This document shows, one piece after another, positions 53,334 to 62,344 of a DNA stretch of 64,000 nucleotides (its first letter is position 1; each line of letters opens with the position of its first letter). This DNA is from Dethiobacter alkaliphilus. Its GTDB lineage: Bacteria > Bacillota > Dethiobacteria > DTU022 > UBA8154. Location: contig JAENYV010000015.1 in NCBI GenBank assembly GCA_016841605.1, positions 1-64,000 on the forward strand, read 5' to 3'. Below the pieces are notes generated by a model, which had not been told where the DNA came from, ran no database searches, and worked only from the letters and a program-made list of their open reading frames with translations. The position numbers and the translations under genes are program-made.

Positions 53334-53458
53334 TGCTTCGGGGCGGGGTGTAATTCCCCACCGGCGGTAAAGCGGCCATTGTGCCGACGAGCCCGCTAGC
53401 TGATAAGCTGAGCCGGTTAGATCCCGGCGCCGACGGTACAGTCCGGATGGGAGAAGCA
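53334..53458 (+). promoter_or_regulatory. FMN riboswitch (RFN element)
   Basis: The closing stem TGCTTC / GAAGCA, GGGGCGGGGTGTAATTCCCC, ACCGGCGGTAA, GCCCGC, GCTGAGCCGGTT and GATCCCGGCGCCGACGGTACAGTCCGGATGGGAGA are all RFN consensus blocks in order. It controls the downstream riboflavin transporter gene; FMN binding should favour the terminator at 53498-53520. Confidence 0.97.
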
Positions 53459-53497
53459 AACACTGGCGGTTATGTGTTTTATTGTTGCTTTCCTTAT

Positions 53498-53520
53498 ACC
53501 CCCGAGTTTGGGGGTTTTTT
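53498..53520 (+). terminator. FMN riboswitch terminator
   Basis: ACCCCC / GGGGGT stem with a GAGTTT loop and TTTTTT tail, between aptamer and ribU. Confidence 0.9.
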
Positions 53521-53558
53521 GCGTCCTGGGCATAAATATTTTTAATGGGGGGTAAAAA

Positions 53559-54134
53559 GTGAAAAAGAATGTAGTAAAAGAAATGGTCATGTTGGCAATG
53601 CTGGCCGCTGTATCAATTGTCCTGGTCTATCTGGTCCATTTTCCCATTTTCCCTGCCGCACCCTTTTTGGAATATGATATGGCCGATATCCCTATCCTTC
53701 TCGGAACTTTTCTTTTCGGTCCTTGGAACGGCTTGCTGCTGACGGTTGTTGTCTCTGTTATTCAAGGCCTTACAGTATCCGCGGGAAGCGGTTGGGTAGG
53801 AATTATCATGCATATTATTGCTACAGGAACCTTTGTTATTGTGGCCGGAACAATCTTTCGGATGAAGTATAACCGCTTTAGTGCGATCCTGGGGTTTGCC
53901 TGCGGATCTTTGGCTATGACGCTGATGATGATTCCTCTGAATTTAATTTTTACCGTTTATTTTTTAGGTGCATCCCGTGAGTTGGTTCTATCAATGCTGA
54001 TCCCCATCATCATCCCCTTTAATCTTATTAAAGCTGTTGCCAACTCAGTAATAACTTTTTCCGTTTATAAGGCTGTAGAAAGAATTATCTGGCTTTATAG
54101 TCCAGGAAAACAAACATACACCAACAAAGCATAA
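53559..54134 (+). CDS. ribU: Riboflavin ECF transporter S-component RibU
   Basis: A 191-residue, six-helix substrate-binding subunit. YDMADIPILLGTFLFGPWNG and GSGWVGIIMHIIATGTF are the RibU signature blocks. The preceding FMN riboswitch supports riboflavin as substrate. GTG 53559 follows GGGGGGT by 6 nt. As with folT, the shared energising module is elsewhere. Confidence 0.94.
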   Translation: MKKNVVKEMVMLAMLAAVSIVLVYLVHFPIFPAAPFLEYDMADIPILLGTFLFGPWNGLLLTVVVSVIQGLTVSAGSGWVGIIMHIIATGTFVIVAGTIFRMKYNRFSAILGFACGSLAMTLMMIPLNLIFTVYFLGASRELVLSMLIPIIIPFNLIKAVANSVITFSVYKAVERIIWLYSPGKQTYTNKA

Positions 54135-54180
54135 GAGAACAAAGAAATAGAGGAATAGATGATGAGTAGATGAGAGTAGA

Positions 54181-54211
54181 GCCTGGTCGATCTTGACCAG
54201 GCTTTTTTTTT
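54181..54211 (+). terminator. Terminator after ribU
   Basis: GCCTGGTC / GACCAGGC stem, GATCTT loop, then nine T. Confidence 0.92.
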
Positions 54212-54237
54212 AGTTTAAATTAGCGGTGCCATGGGGA

Positions 54238-54280
54238 GACGGACGCTTTGAGCGGGCGCGCCCTGGGTGCCCGCTCCGTC
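54238..54280 (-). terminator. GC-rich hairpin after precursor peptide A
   Basis: GAGCGGGC (54250-54257) pairs with GCCCGCTC (54269-54276), with an outer GACGG/CCGTC. It begins 4 bp past the stop of the minus-strand precursor gene. There is no long T tract, so it may stabilise the mRNA end instead of terminating. Confidence 0.4.
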
Positions 54281-54283
54281 AAA

Positions 54284-54631
54284 TTATAGTTTGAGAACAC
54301 GTTGACAGTTTCTAACATGTTCCGGGCATCCGGCAAGAAAAGGAAGAACACTGCAGACGGCACACGCCGGACAAAATGATTCATTGGAAGTGCCTCCGAC
54401 GATTTGCTCAAGCATATCATCATTCAGGACGACAGATTCCTTATCATCATTGTTAAATTTAAGCAAATCAATTAATTCCCCCTCATCCTCCGCAGATAAC
54501 TCCAGGCCCCGTTTTTTAAGTATCTCAATTAAATTTGCGGCAGAAAAAGTATCCATCTCTTTAACTATATCATCCAATACCATCCCGTCCAACTGTTCGA
54601 CTTTTTTCTTAATTTTTTCAAGCTTATCCAT
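54284..54631 (-). CDS. Double-glycine precursor peptide A (Cys-rich core)
   Basis: A 115-residue candidate RiPP/bacteriocin precursor. The acidic helical leader ends in LNDDMLEQIVGG (residues 69-80), the double-glycine site cleaved by C39 peptidases; the leader resembles the Nif11/NHLP type. The predicted core is about 35 residues, TSNESFCPACAVCSVLPF then AGCPEHVRNCQRVLKL, with five cysteines in a CxxCxxC plus C...C pattern. Divergently placed 192 bp from precursor B and the NHLM export genes. Its SD is weak, and only ATG 54631 is possible because a stop lies just upstream in frame. Confidence 0.75.
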   Translation of the reverse strand: MDKLEKIKKKVEQLDGMVLDDIVKEMDTFSAANLIEILKKRGLELSAEDEGELIDLLKFNNDDKESVVLNDDMLEQIVGGTSNESFCPACAVCSVLPFLAGCPEHVRNCQRVLKL

Positions 54632-54823
54632 TGTCTAAGCACTCTACTCCTTCCACTTTTTTTCCACTGTTATTCCTTTCATGATATAATACGTTTTAAG
54701 AAAAAAACCATTACAGGAAAAGTTAAAAATAAAACAATGAAAAGGCAAAGAAAAATTTGGTGAAAAATGTGTAATAAAAATATGACCATAACGTATAACA
54801 GTTAAGAAAGGAGCAGGTAGAAA

Positions 54824-55240
54824 TTGACTTTGAAAGAGTTTATGGAAAAGCAAGACATGGAAGTTCTTGCAGAGGCATCCAAATGTCAATCTGCCGAGGA
54901 ACTTAAAGGGGTATTGCTTAAGCACAAGATCTCCCTGAGCAAAGATGAAACTGCCAAGCTGTATGCCTTTCTGTCCAAGGCGCAGATAACTAAACTCTCC
55001 GATGAGGATCTGGACGCAATAGCGGGCGGCGGGTGGTATTACCCCATTTCAGGCTGCCCGAACGGGCATACAAAGCGGGTTGCTTATTGGGACGCCGTCC
55101 TCTTTCGCGTTTCCCAATTCGGCATTGTAGACGACAGGTGCAGAAAGTGCGATTTTCTTCAAGTCGCGGAAAAGGGAGCTGTTACCAGGCTGTACTGTTC
55201 AAAACAAGGAGGAGCTGTCTGGGAAGACGGGCTATGGTAG
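54824..55240 (+). CDS. Double-glycine precursor peptide B
   Basis: A 138-residue candidate precursor. The leader (residues 1-68) ends in LSDEDLDAIAGG, which matches the Nif11/NHLP leader consensus ELSDEDLEAVAGG. The large core of about 70 residues begins GWYYPISGCPNGHTKR and contains four Cys in CPNGH, CRKC and LYC, a spacing like a zinc ribbon, plus many aromatic residues. TTG 54824 has AAAGGAGC 10 nt upstream. Its 3' end overlaps the deaminase gene by 7 bp. The mature product is unknown: it could be a modified peptide or a folded metal-binding bacteriocin. Confidence 0.75.
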   Translation: MTLKEFMEKQDMEVLAEASKCQSAEELKGVLLKHKISLSKDETAKLYAFLSKAQITKLSDEDLDAIAGGGWYYPISGCPNGHTKRVAYWDAVLFRVSQFGIVDDRCRKCDFLQVAEKGAVTRLYCSKQGGAVWEDGLW

Positions 55241-55707
55241 AGATGAACAAATATATGGAGGCCGCCTATAAGGAGGCTTTGAAGAATATTAACGGCAGTG
55301 ATGGAGGACCCTTTGGCGCTGTTATTGTTAAAGACGGTGAGATTATAGCCGCGGCACATAACCTTGTACTCGCCAGTAATGATCCGACCATGCATGCCGA
55401 AATCGCCGCTATCCGGCGGGCAACGGAAAAACTCGGCCGCTCGAGGCTGGAAGACTGCGCAATCTATGCGACCTGCGAACCCTGTCCCATGTGTATGGCT
55501 GCCATTATCTGGGCCGGAATACCCGAGGTTTATTTTGGCGCTGACAGGAAGGACGCCGAGGGAGTCGGCTTTGCAGACAACTACATTTATAAGTTTATCA
55601 GTGGAACCGCGGAAGAAAAAAAGACTTCTGTTCAGGTTTTGGACCGTGCTGCTTGCCTGGAGCTGTTTAATAAATGGATGAAAAAGAAAGACAGAAAAAT
55701 GTATTAG
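55234..55707 (+). CDS. Guanine-deaminase-like nucleoside/base deaminase
   Basis: A 157-residue zinc deaminase of the cytidine-deaminase fold. DGGPFGAVIVKDGEII, SNDPTMHAEIAAIRRA (catalytic HAE) and CEPCPMCMAAIIWAG (PCxxC zinc ligands) are followed by GFADNYIYKFI. This layout matches B. subtilis GuaD rather than TadA, so guanine or a related purine is the likely substrate. ATG 55234 overlaps the stop region of precursor B by 7 bp; ATG 55243 is an alternative. It lies inside an export operon where such an enzyme is unexpected. Confidence 0.82.
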   Translation: MVEMNKYMEAAYKEALKNINGSDGGPFGAVIVKDGEIIAAAHNLVLASNDPTMHAEIAAIRRATEKLGRSRLEDCAIYATCEPCPMCMAAIIWAGIPEVYFGADRKDAEGVGFADNYIYKFISGTAEEKKTSVQVLDRAACLELFNKWMKKKDRKMY

Positions 55708-55721
55708 AAGAATAACAGGAG

Positions 55722-56621
55722 GTGTTCAAGCTGGAAACCGGTTTATTCCGAAAATCGTCCCTTGAACGTATATCCTCTCCGGAGCGGCTGAATGAATACA
55801 TAAAAATAACACACCCGGGGCTTTGGAGTGTGCTTTTAGGTTGTCTGGCTCTTTTAATAGCTGTGGGGTTTTGGGGGTTTTACGGAAGTATTCCCGATAC
55901 CGTAAACGCTGCCGGAGTGATCTTTCCGCAAAACGGCGTGGCTGCTATCATCCCGACAGCAAGCGGACGTATCAGTGATATGCGTGTCAAGGTGGGCGAC
56001 TTCGTTCAGGCCGGACAAATCATCGCCGTTATACCGCAGGAGGAGATCATCAGGCAGATAAATGAAATGAAAAATAATGCCGGCTCCGAAGCAAGAGCCA
56101 TATGGGCTTTGGTTAATGAATATGAAAGCCGCTCCATCATTGTATCCCCGGTGTCGGGAATTGTCCTTTCCGCAAGGGCGATGGACGAAACTGTTTCATC
56201 AACTGAAATTATCGCTACTATTGTCAAACAGGAAAAGTATGCTGATGATAAACAAATAATCTGCTATATTCCAACTTCAACGGCCAAAAAGCTTCAGGAG
56301 GGTATGGAAGTGCAGGTATCCCCCGATTTTGCACCCCGTGAAGAATACGGTTATATGTATGGACATATCACCAGCATCGGCACCTATCCTGTGTCGGAGG
56401 ATGATGTTATTGCGGCAGTCGGCAATATGCAATACGCCCAGGGTCTGCTGCCGCGGGAAAACAGTGTTGAGGTTCGGGTAACCCTGACAGTTGATCCGGA
56501 TTCACAGAGCAAAATAAAATGGTCCAATAAAAAAGGGGAGAGCATACCCCTCTCCATCGGTACTTTTTGCCGTCTGCTTATTGTGACAAGAAATTATAAG
56601 CCGTATGAACTGGTGTTCTAA
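55722..56621 (+). CDS. NHLM-type bacteriocin secretion protein (HlyD family)
   Basis: A 299-residue membrane-fusion-like protein. A cytoplasmic N-terminus (LERISSPERLNEYIKITHP) typical of the NHLM HlyD subfamily is followed by one membrane helix (about residues 38-58). The biotinyl-lipoyl-like halves are GRISDMRVKVGDFVQAGQII and SPVSGIVLSARAMDETV, and a beta-barrel end follows. It should couple the ABC exporters to the outside. AGGAGG is immediately followed by GTG 55722; a CTG at 55731 has better spacing (8 nt), so the true start is uncertain. Confidence 0.88.
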   Translation: MFKLETGLFRKSSLERISSPERLNEYIKITHPGLWSVLLGCLALLIAVGFWGFYGSIPDTVNAAGVIFPQNGVAAIIPTASGRISDMRVKVGDFVQAGQIIAVIPQEEIIRQINEMKNNAGSEARAIWALVNEYESRSIIVSPVSGIVLSARAMDETVSSTEIIATIVKQEKYADDKQIICYIPTSTAKKLQEGMEVQVSPDFAPREEYGYMYGHITSIGTYPVSEDDVIAAVGNMQYAQGLLPRENSVEVRVTLTVDPDSQSKIKWSNKKGESIPLSIGTFCRLLIVTRNYKPYELVF

Positions 56622-56723
56622 TTAACAGTAAAAGCAAGCAGTTAAAAGTCCAATGCCGTAAGTCTAAGGTCACAGGGTCAAAAATTTTCTAACCGGGTCT
56701 TTGACTGAAAATGGAGGAGGCGT

Positions 56724-58877
56724 ATGGCCAAAATAGCGAAAGTGCCGGTAGTTATGCAGATGGAAGCCCTTGAGTGCGGGGCGGCGTCCCTCTGTATGGT
56801 CCTGGCCTATTACGGAAAATGGCTGCCGCTGGAACAGGTGCGCGCCGACTGCGGTGTCTCCCGCGACGGCAGCAATGCCAAAAATCTACTGATAGCGGCA
56901 AGGGCATACGGACTGAAAGCTCAGGGTTACCGTATGGAACCCTCCGCGCTGCGCAATATTGTTTTTCCGGCAATTATTCATTGGAATTTTAATCACTTTG
57001 TGGTGCTGAACGGTTTTAAAAAGGAGAAAGCAGTGTTGAACGATCCTGCCCGGGGGACGGTTGAGGTTGCCCTTGACGAGTTTGACAAGGCTTTTACGGG
57101 TATCGTTCTCTGCTTTGAAAAGACCGAAAGCTTTGTTCCCGAAGGGAAACCCAAAAGTGTTATGGAATTTGCCAAAAAGCGGCTCAAAGGCACTGCCACT
57201 GCCTTTGCCTTTGTCATCCTCACCGGTATAATCATAGCAGGGATCGGTATGATCACGCCGGTTTTTTCCAGGATTTTTATGGATAATATCCTCTCCGGCA
57301 AAAACCCCGAATGGTTGATGCCGTTTCTTGCCGCGATGGCAATTTCCCTTCTTTTACAGTTTGTGGTCAATGCCGTTCAGGGTATTTATTGGCTGAAAAT
57401 TGAGGGTAAGCTTGCCATTGAGGCTAATGCTTCTTTTATGTGGCATGTTCTGCGCCTGCCGGTGGAATTTTTCGCGCAGCGCTTTGCCGGCGATATTGCC
57501 TCCCGGCAATCCAGCAACGAGAGTATTGCTTCCACCCTGATCGGCCAGCTTGCTCCCATCTTTCTGAATCTGCTTTTGCTCCTCCTTTACCTTGCGGTGA
57601 TGGTCAATTACAATGTCATCTTGTCGGTTGTGGGCATTACGGCAGCCCTTCTCAATCTGTTCGTCATGCGTCTGGTCTCCCAAAAACGTGTGAATATGAG
57701 CCGGGTTATGCTCCGTGACGGCGGCAAACTTTCCGGGGTTACCATGTCAGGCTTTGAGATGATTGAGACCATTAAGGCATCAGGAGCGGAAAACAGCTTC
57801 TTTGAGCGCTGGACAGGCTATTTTGCCACCCAGAGCAACGCCCAGATTACCTTTAATAAAGCAAATCAGTTTTATAATGTTATTCCGTCGCTGCTGCAAC
57901 AAACGGCAAATATTTGCGTTTTAATGATTGGTGTTTATCTGATCTTGGACGGTGTCTTCACCATCGGGATGCTGCTGGCATTTCAGGGTTTTTTGTCCTC
58001 CTTCCTTTCCCCTGTCAATCAGCTTGTGGGTGTGACCCAATCCTTGATTGAAATGCGTTCCCAGATGGAACGTGTGGAGGATGTGTTCAACTACAAAGCG
58101 GACGTGGAGGAGGATATGGATCCATTGCCGACGGCTGTTCATGATGGACTTCCGGAGAAGATTACCGGAGAAATCGAGATAACGGATCTTACCTTTGGCT
58201 ATAACAAGCTTGCTCCCTCTTTAATTGGGGATTTTTCCCTGAAAATTAAAGCAGGCGGGAGCGTTGCTCTTGTGGGCGGCTCCGGGAGCGGTAAATCAAC
58301 CCTGGCCAAGCTGATCTCCGGCCTGTATCAGCCGTGGTCCGGAAAGGTTTGCTTTGACGGTGTATCGAAAAAGGAAATTGCCCGCGGTATCTTTACAAGT
58401 TCTTTGGCTGTTGTTGATCAGGATATTGTGCTTTTTGAAGATACTGTTTTCCAGAATATCACCATGTGGGATAAAACCATTGATGAGGCTATTGTCATAG
58501 AGGCCTGCAAAGATGCTCAGATTCACGAGGATATCATGGGGCGTGAGGGCGGATATGCCCATGTTATCAAAGAGGGCGGCAAGAACTTTTCCGGCGGTCA
58601 AAGGCAGCGCTTTGAAATTGCCAGGGCCCTTGCCCAGGAGCCGACGGTTCTCATCCTGGACGAGGCAACAAGTGCTCTGGATACGAAAACCGAACTGCTG
58701 ATCATGGAGGCGATCAAAGCAAGAGGTATAACGCTGATTATCGTTGCCCACCGTCTTTCCACGATCCGCGATTGCGACGAGATTATTGTGCTGGACAAGG
58801 GCCGGGTTGCCGAACGGGGAAGACATGAGCAGCTCATACAAATGGACGGAAAATATGCCGCGCTGATAAGAAACTGA
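56724..58877 (+). CDS. NHLM-type C39 peptidase/permease/ATPase exporter
   Basis: A 717-residue peptidase-containing ABC transporter (PCAT). The N-terminal C39 peptidase has the catalytic Cys in ALECGAASLCMVL (about residue 18), His in NFNHFVVLNG and Asp in VLNDPARGT; it would cut after the GG of both precursors. Six membrane helices follow (about 155-440). The ATPase has Walker [15 protein letters not shown], signature FSGGQRQRFEIA and Walker B VLILDEATSALD. ATG 56724 follows GGAGGAGG. It is the key gene defining the locus as a double-glycine peptide exporter. Confidence 0.93.
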   Translation: MAKIAKVPVVMQMEALECGAASLCMVLAYYGKWLPLEQVRADCGVSRDGSNAKNLLIAARAYGLKAQGYRMEPSALRNIVFPAIIHWNFNHFVVLNGFKKEKAVLNDPARGTVEVALDEFDKAFTGIVLCFEKTESFVPEGKPKSVMEFAKKRLKGTATAFAFVILTGIIIAGIGMITPVFSRIFMDNILSGKNPEWLMPFLAAMAISLLLQFVVNAVQGIYWLKIEGKLAIEANASFMWHVLRLPVEFFAQRFAGDIASRQSSNESIASTLIGQLAPIFLNLLLLLLYLAVMVNYNVILSVVGITAALLNLFVMRLVSQKRVNMSRVMLRDGGKLSGVTMSGFEMIETIKASGAENSFFERWTGYFATQSNAQITFNKANQFYNVIPSLLQQTANICVLMIGVYLILDGVFTIGMLLAFQGFLSSFLSPVNQLVGVTQSLIEMRSQMERVEDVFNYKADVEEDMDPLPTAVHDGLPEKITGEIEITDLTFGYNKLAPSLIGDFSLKIKAGGSVALVGGSGSGKSTLAKLISGLYQPWSGKVCFDGVSKKEIARGIFTSSLAVVDQDIVLFEDTVFQNITMWDKTIDEAIVIEACKDAQIHEDIMGREGGYAHVIKEGGKNFSGGQRQRFEIARALAQEPTVLILDEATSALDTKTELLIMEAIKARGITLIIVAHRLSTIRDCDEIIVLDKGRVAERGRHEQLIQMDGKYAALIRN

Positions 58878-58930
58878 AAAGATCAAATTCGTACTTTTGC
58901 TTTAGACTGTCTTCTTGGGGGTGTAAGCGG

Positions 58931-61105
58931 TTGTCTTTTAACGCACAACTTCAAAAACGCCTGGATAATGATAAAAAGGCGATGGAAGATGCTTTTTCCG
59001 ACCTTGTTTCCATTGTGGGAGTTGAAAAGCACAAAACTGCGGCCAAAGAGCATGAGACCATGGTCAAAGGAGCAATTGAAGAAGTTTTATCTGCTCTTGA
59101 GGTCCGTGTGCCGCAGGTACCCGATCAAATAGACGACTTAAATGCCCGTCTTGAGTATATGCTGCGTCCCTCTGGTGTCATGCGGCGGCGTGTCGAACTT
59201 GTGGGGCAATGGTGGAAGGATACGACCGGTCCTTTACTCGGTAGCACAAAAGCGGGAGATGTTGTGGCCATTCTTCCCACGATTCTATCAGGATACACCT
59301 TCTTTGATGCGGAAAAAGGAAAAAGAGTTAAGGTTAATGCCGAGACGGTAAAAAAGCTCAATACCGACGCATTTTGCTTCTATCGCGCCCTGCCGGCCAA
59401 AAAGGCGGCTTTGCGGGATTTGCTGCTTTTTAGCATGCGCTCCATCACAACCGCGGATATTGCCTTTGTTCTCTGCGCAAGCCTTCTCGTCAGCCTTCTG
59501 GGCATGTTTACTCCATATATGAATAAACAAATCTTTGATGGTATCATACCGAGCGGGACGAAAAGCGATGTGTTTCCTGTCGCGGGTTTACTGATCGGCG
59601 CGGCGGCAGGCTCGGCACTTTTCGGCATAACACGAAGTATGGTCCTCATGCGCCTGCGTGACAAGATTAATATTTCTGTACAAAGTGCAGCCATGTCGAG
59701 ACTCTTTACTTTGCCGGTTACTTTTTTTAAAGATTTTTCCGCCGGTGAAATTGCCAACCGGGCTATGAGCATAAACTATCTTTGCACTATGCTGTCGGAT
59801 ACGGTTCTTACCAGCGGACTAACGGCTCTATTTTCCGTTGTTTATATTTTTCAGATGATTAGTTTCGCCCCTGTGCTTGTTTGGCCGGGGTTGCTTATCA
59901 TTATCTGTATGCTTACTTTTACCATTTTAACAGGGTCTTTACAGCAAAAGCTAACCAAAAAGCAGATGAAGCTGTCGGCAAAGATGGATGGTCTTGTTTT
60001 TGGGCTGCTGGGCGGCGTGCAGAAAGTTAAGCTTGCCGGTGCAGAGAGGCGCGCCTTTGCCAAATGGGCGGCAGAGTACAAGGAAATCGGTAAACTTACA
60101 TATACCCCGCCCCTGTTTTTACGCTTGAATAGCGCCATATCGGGAGCACTAACTCTGGGCGGCACGTTGATTCTTTTTTACTTTGCCGGGACGCATAAAA
60201 TAGCGCCCTCCGATTATATCGCTTTTACCGTGGCCTATGGCGCGGTCAGCGGGGCGATTATGTCTCTCGGCGGTGTTGTGGTGATGGCTATGGCGCATGT
60301 GAAGCCTCTTCTGGAGATGAGCCGTCCCATTTTTGATGCTGTTCCCGAGATTGACGAGGGGAAAAAACAGGTAACTTTTCTTTCCGGCAATCTTGAGCTC
60401 TCAAATATTACCTTCCGCTACAGCGGGGAGGGACCCACCATCCTGAACAATATCAGCCTCAAAGTAAAAAAGGGCGAATATGTCGGTATTGTAGGGAAAT
60501 CCGGCTGCGGCAAATCGACGCTCATGCGTCTGCTGCTGGGCTTTGAAAAAGCGGAAACCGGCGCAGTTTATTTTGACGGTTACGATCTGGAGACCCTTGA
60601 TGTGCGCAGTGTGCGGCAGTGTATCGGTGTGGATTTGCAAAACGGCAAGCTGTTTTCGGGAGATATCTTTTCCAATATCATTATTACAGCACCGTGGAGC
60701 ACCCTGGATGATGCGTGGGAAGCAGCCCGTCTGGCGGGAATGGAAGAGGAGATCAGGGCGATGCCCATGGGTATGCATACCGTAATCAGTGAGGGCAGCG
60801 GCGGCATATCGGGCGGTCAAAAGCAGAGAATCCTCATCGCCAGGGCACTTGTCTCCAAGCCAAAAATCCTCCTTTTTGATGAGGCCACATCAGCTCTCGA
60901 CAATATTACGCAAAAGCATGTGGCAAGCAGCCTTGCCGCACTCGGATGCACAAGAGTAGTCATCGCACACCGCCTTTCCACCGTTAAAGAATGCGATAGG
61001 ATTATTGTTATGGATAAGGGAGCAATCGTCGAAGAGGGCAAGTATGACGAACTTATGGCAAAAAAAGGTTATTTTTATGAATTTGCGGCAAGACAAATCG
61101 GTTAG
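58931..61105 (+). CDS. NHLM-type ABC transporter, second subunit
   Basis: A 724-residue ABC half-transporter without a peptidase domain. The first ~160 residues are a soluble helical/beta N-domain typical of the NHLM ABC2 family. Six membrane helices follow (about 175-445). The ATPase has Walker A GKSGCGKSTLMRLL, signature ISGGQKQRILIARAL and Walker B ILLFDEATSALD. It probably forms a heterodimer or partner exporter with the preceding PCAT. TTG 58931 has TTGGGGGTG upstream. Codon use and GC match the preceding gene, consistent with one operon. Confidence 0.9.
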   Translation: MSFNAQLQKRLDNDKKAMEDAFSDLVSIVGVEKHKTAAKEHETMVKGAIEEVLSALEVRVPQVPDQIDDLNARLEYMLRPSGVMRRRVELVGQWWKDTTGPLLGSTKAGDVVAILPTILSGYTFFDAEKGKRVKVNAETVKKLNTDAFCFYRALPAKKAALRDLLLFSMRSITTADIAFVLCASLLVSLLGMFTPYMNKQIFDGIIPSGTKSDVFPVAGLLIGAAAGSALFGITRSMVLMRLRDKINISVQSAAMSRLFTLPVTFFKDFSAGEIANRAMSINYLCTMLSDTVLTSGLTALFSVVYIFQMISFAPVLVWPGLLIIICMLTFTILTGSLQQKLTKKQMKLSAKMDGLVFGLLGGVQKVKLAGAERRAFAKWAAEYKEIGKLTYTPPLFLRLNSAISGALTLGGTLILFYFAGTHKIAPSDYIAFTVAYGAVSGAIMSLGGVVVMAMAHVKPLLEMSRPIFDAVPEIDEGKKQVTFLSGNLELSNITFRYSGEGPTILNNISLKVKKGEYVGIVGKSGCGKSTLMRLLLGFEKAETGAVYFDGYDLETLDVRSVRQCIGVDLQNGKLFSGDIFSNIIITAPWSTLDDAWEAARLAGMEEEIRAMPMGMHTVISEGSGGISGGQKQRILIARALVSKPKILLFDEATSALDNITQKHVASSLAALGCTRVVIAHRLSTVKECDRIIVMDKGAIVEEGKYDELMAKKGYFYEFAARQIG

Positions 61106-61140
61106 GCCGGTGAAAAAGTAAGAGGATGGGGGTAAAGGAG

Positions 61141-62277
61141 ATGCGCAAAGCTGTTGCCGCCTTATTGTTATTATTATGTTTAATGTTTTCCCTTGTGGCC
61201 TTTTCCCTTCCGGGGTGCAGGACAACCGGGGAGACAAACGGTACTGAAATTTATGTTCCGGTCCTTGCCGATGCAACCTGGCTTTTGGCTGACGGCGCCT
61301 TTCTAAACGGTGTAAATCTGGCCCTGGATGAACTGAACACAGCATACGCGGGCCGGGGTCTTGTGATTAAAACGGCAGTGATAGACGATCAGGCCCTGTA
61401 TGAAACCGGAGTGGAAAAAGCAACCGAGCTGGCACGGGATCAGACAGTTACCGCGGTCTTAAATCTGCAAAATTTTGATGTTTCCAAAACAACTGCCGAT
61501 ATACTGGCAGCTAGCGGCAAGCCGGTACTCTTCCCTTACGGTGCTTACGACAGCCTTTTTGAAAAAGATAACCCTTATCTTTTTTGTGGTGTTCCCGCCT
61601 TTTCCGACTTGGGGGAAGCGGTGGCTGCTTATGTGAGGGAAAATGGTTACAAGCGTCTTGCTGTTTATTACAATGGCAAGCAATCACAGGATGAGTTCGT
61701 TACCGCCATTGAGCTTGCTCTGCTGAACAGTGAGACAAAAATAGTGGATTATGTCTCATCCATCGCCTCAAGTAGTGAATTTGACGGTATTTACAGCCGG
61801 TGGCAGGCTCTTGACGTTGACTGCGTGGTCATTGCCCAGTACGGACTGGAGCGTGCCTTTGAGGTGTTGAAAATGCTTAGGACCAAAGATAAGGAGATCG
61901 CGGTCATTGGTGAGCCTATATTCAACCGGGCCAATGCACTTATGGAAAATAAGGCAATCGCCGAGGGGATGGCGGTGCCTTCGACCCTGGTAATTGAAGA
62001 GAGCGAAGAGTTAACGGTATTCAAAGAGCGCTACAGAGAGAAATATGGTCTGGAGGCCGATATATGGGCAGTGCAGGGCTATGATATGCTGCGGCTGGTG
62101 GCGGATAACGGGGCTGCGCTGAAGACAATTAACCCGGCCGAGCTGGCCGCTGCTTTGCATGATGAAAAGGGTTACCGGGGCGTCGGACGGCTTATTACCT
62201 TTAAAAAAGGTGGTGCAATGGTAGTAGATATCAGCAGGCTGCCCATGTTAACATGCCGGGTCGGCAGGTTTGAATAA
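61141..62277 (+). CDS. Type-1 periplasmic-binding lipoprotein (LivJ-like)
   Basis: A 378-residue exported ligand-binding protein. After MRKAVAALLLLLCLM the signal peptide ends in LPGC (about residue 26), a lipobox. The mature part is a family I solute-binding fold (FLNGVNLALDELNTAYAGRG, ILAASGKPVLFPYGAYDS, YMREN-like hinge segments, VQGYDMLRLVADNG). Such proteins bind branched-chain amino acids, amides or peptides. No Liv permease is adjacent, so it may sense or capture a ligand for this locus. ATG 61141 has GGGGGT 8 nt upstream; ATG 61126 is possible. Confidence 0.82.
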   Translation: MRKAVAALLLLLCLMFSLVAFSLPGCRTTGETNGTEIYVPVLADATWLLADGAFLNGVNLALDELNTAYAGRGLVIKTAVIDDQALYETGVEKATELARDQTVTAVLNLQNFDVSKTTADILAASGKPVLFPYGAYDSLFEKDNPYLFCGVPAFSDLGEAVAAYVRENGYKRLAVYYNGKQSQDEFVTAIELALLNSETKIVDYVSSIASSSEFDGIYSRWQALDVDCVVIAQYGLERAFEVLKMLRTKDKEIAVIGEPIFNRANALMENKAIAEGMAVPSTLVIEESEELTVFKERYREKYGLEADIWAVQGYDMLRLVADNGAALKTINPAELAAALHDEKGYRGVGRLITFKKGGAMVVDISRLPMLTCRVGRFE

Positions 62278-62344
62278 AGAGAGTTCAGAGTCGGGAGCTT
62301 GCAGCCGAATATCCAAGGCTGAAAGTTAAAAATCGGAGGTTAGT

